Below are positions 36,701 to 39,700 of a DNA stretch of 64,000 bases, in pieces. Source of the DNA: Lumbricus terrestris (lineage: Eukaryota; Annelida; Clitellata; Crassiclitellata; Lumbricidae). Below the pieces are notes generated by a model that was given only the letters and a program-made list of their open reading frames with translations, did no database searches and had not been told where the DNA came from. The position numbers and the translations under genes are program-made. Positions within the stretch are counted from its first letter, which is position 1. Every line of letters begins with the position of its first letter. The stretch lies in the NCBI GenBank assembly GCA_949752735.1, contig OX457036.1:19478246-19542245 (forward strand). Reading direction: 5' to 3'.

Positions 36701-39700
36701 TACTTGCACATCTGGTGCAGTCTATAGTATGCCATATCACATTACAAATATTTGTTTTAGAGTTCTAGAAGTGCAGGTCCACTGGTCCAGTACACAAAGC
36801 ACTGTTAGAGAACAACGCATGCATTTCTACTCTATTTCGCCAACAGTTATTTTCAATTCATCTGACAGACGGATAGAACATTGAAAAATAAAAATGCGTT
36901 CTATTCTAGATCAGTGTAATGGACAAGTTGTATTAAGCCTAACGTATTTTTTCCAGTTTACTGGAAAATTTGTGCCTGGCTTAAGTCTTGGACGCATAGT
37001 AGAGAGACACATAGACAGACGCATGATGATTCATCTTCAACATAAAAGTAACTTTTGGGGCTCAACTGTCATGAGTGTGGTGAGTGACACGAGGCTATAG
37101 TGGGGCTTATTTGTTTAAGCTTATTTGGGGAGCGTCAGCTTCGCTTGCCAGTTATCCCTGCACATGAAAAAGAGTTTCTGTCACAATAATCACATATCTG
37201 ATTCATATTTCACGCATCTAATGTGACTTCCGAAAAGCAAATAGCGAGTATCGCCTTGGCCTGTCGGTTAAAGAGACTACAGACAAAATAATTATATGCT
37301 AAGGCTTAGCCTTTACATTTACCAAAATTTGAATATCCGCTACCTCTGGATGAGAAATTGAACCTCTGGCACTTCAAAATGAACTGATCAAATGAAGAAC
37401 AAACCAAACAAGCCGTTGGCTAAGTGCTTAGCACATTCTGTTTATGTTTAGTCAGAACGGATCTCGAGCGTCCAAATAGTTTAAAGTCAACGATAAAAAT
37501 GCTCTGTCCATCTGGACAGTTGGAAACGTAGGCAATCTAAGCCTATAGATTTCCATTTGATGCGTGTGCCTTCGGAAAAACAAGTATTGAACGACATAAT
37601 TCGTCTAGCCATAGTTATAGAAAACAACAATACATTCACGTATTAATGTTTTGAAGCAAGAATGACTGAAGGCTGGGAAAGAATTTACTCATTGCTGATA
37701 CTTTTAGGATTTCAGTCGGTGCACTAAAATTTCTACCAAACTGCCGCGGAACCCCTGACCGACGCCCGCGGAACCCTGGGGTTCCGCGGAACCCCGGTTG
37801 AAAATCACTGCTGTAGCCTAATTGTACGAACTGGCTGTCATGCACTGTTGTGCTTTTATTTTTAGTTTGCATAATTGAACTTTGTCTATCCCTTCTGGGT
37901 CCAAATAATGCTAAATATTATTAATTCATTCATGCTAGAATTTCTATAGCGCTTCTTCAAGGGGACTACTCTGAAGTGCTCCTGACTCTAGCACGGCAAA
38001 AAAGCACAGTTTGAGTTTAATAAAAAAAATGCTCCAGTAAGAGCCCTATAGAAAGCAAACATAGCTCCGTTATGACCACTGCCACAATTCTATTTGTCTT
38101 GTGTTGGTTCAGAAATACAATGAATTGAATGTTTTATTCTAATCTGATTATTAAATGTATGACATCAGTTGAAGGTCGATTCTTTCGCCATGGCTGACTG
38201 GGAGCGCCTCTGAGAACATTTCTTGAAGGGTTGCTATGTAAATCCACAGAATGAATGAATGAATGAATGAACGAATGAATGAATGAATGAATGAATGAAT
38301 GAATGAATGAATGAATGAATGAATGAATGAATGAATGAATGAATGAATGAATGAATGAATGAACGTAGCCCACAGTCAGATATCATATCTGGGAGAAACT
38401 TAATAAAATTACCGGCAAAATAATTGAAATATAAGGATATTATAAACGATTGTGCTGCAGCTCAACCTAGAATTCAGTAAGTTGCTTGTTGACTTCGCAT
38501 AAATTAGAAAATTTTATTTTTGAATTAATAACTCAATTGTTTTTGTAGATAAATGTAACATTGTGTGGTCATACCCGCCCTCTCATTATTTCATTTTTTT
38601 TAATTTTCTCATGAAACCTAAATATTGTTTAGAGGTTCGTGACTGCCCTCCCCTAGGGGCCCGGGGTTTCTGTCGGCAGACCTGCTGACAGGCAGCAATA
38701 ATATATTGTGTTTAATTGTCTATGATACATAACAATGGCAAGCCCATTGTTTTACTATTTTCTGATTTAACTCATTGTTTTTGGTTGAATGTGTGCAGAC
38801 GGATGTGCTTGAATGATTGGTTGAATGAATGATTGATTGGTTGAATGATTGATTGGTTGAATGATTGATTGGTTGAATGATTCATTCATTCATTATACAT
38901 TAGGAGTATTTATATAATAGCGCCTCTTTAAGGTTGCTACTTATCATTGTCTTTCCAGACAAAGCAGATGGTAGATCGTCTTCAGATGCTCGTTTCATCC
39001 GATGGCAGATTTAAGAACATGCGAGACGCTTTGCACAGGTAAGAACGATGATTGCAGGTAGTAACTCATGTCCTCGTGATGAGCACTTCTGTCTAGTTTA
39101 CAAGGCATCAACTGACTGAGCATCAAAATCAAGTGAAAAGTGAAACGATATTCTTTCTCTGTCCTGTATGTTGTGGATTAGATCATTCAGCTCTTACTTA
39201 CCTACTCTACTTTTTTCGATTAACTCACTTGAGTATCACACAGAGCAGAGAAATAACGTGAATACAAATGCATAGTGTGTGTTTTGAACCATTGCAAATT
39301 AACCTGGATTGTTGAATGGCCCATTTTGTCCTCTTAAAAACAGTGACAGTGTCTACTGAGCCACTAGTACTGTTGTCCAAATCATTCTACGAGTCTGTAA
39401 CTTTAGTGTATAGAAGAATTTCTAGTTTTCTACCATAGTGTTCCTTTCAGATTTTCAAATAATTTATACAATATAAAATTTGTAGGAATTTATTATTACT
39501 GACTTGAGAATTGGAATTTTAAAACGCATCTAGTTTTAGCTGTGACCTACCTTATCTCAGGAGATGATGATTCAATTTAATTTATTTTTCTTGCTAAATG
39601 TTAGTGATTGTGTGACTTTTGTGGGTGTTTATACATGCACAGGTGTGATCCTCCATGTATTCCATACTTGGGAATGTACCTGACAGACCTTTCATTCATT

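Larger units (their letters stand above)
31908..37810 (+). mobile_element. hAT-type element, 5.9 kb including nested insertions
   Basis: The ends CAGTGGTTTTCAACTTTTTC and GGTTGAAAATCACTG are inverted, with a perfect 8-bp duplication CTGTAGCC (31900-31907 and 37811-37818). Subterminal gcggaacccc blocks occur at both ends (about 31935-31975 and 37745-37795). Without the insertion 32048-36683 the element is about 1.26 kb and shows no transposase, so it is non-autonomous. Confidence 0.93.
31769..38958 (+). other. RasGRF 7.2-kb intron dominated by nested transposons
   Basis: 31908-37810 is a hAT element that contains a 4.6-kb insertion (32048-36683), itself interrupted by 33708-35824. After it come a reversed LINE tail (37920-37995), a LINE tail with a long (AATG)n run (38180-38365), ~430 bp with nothing recognised, a GATTGGTTGAAT repeat (38811-38885) and a reversed LINE tail ending 13 bp before the next exon. 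Confidence 0.85.
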
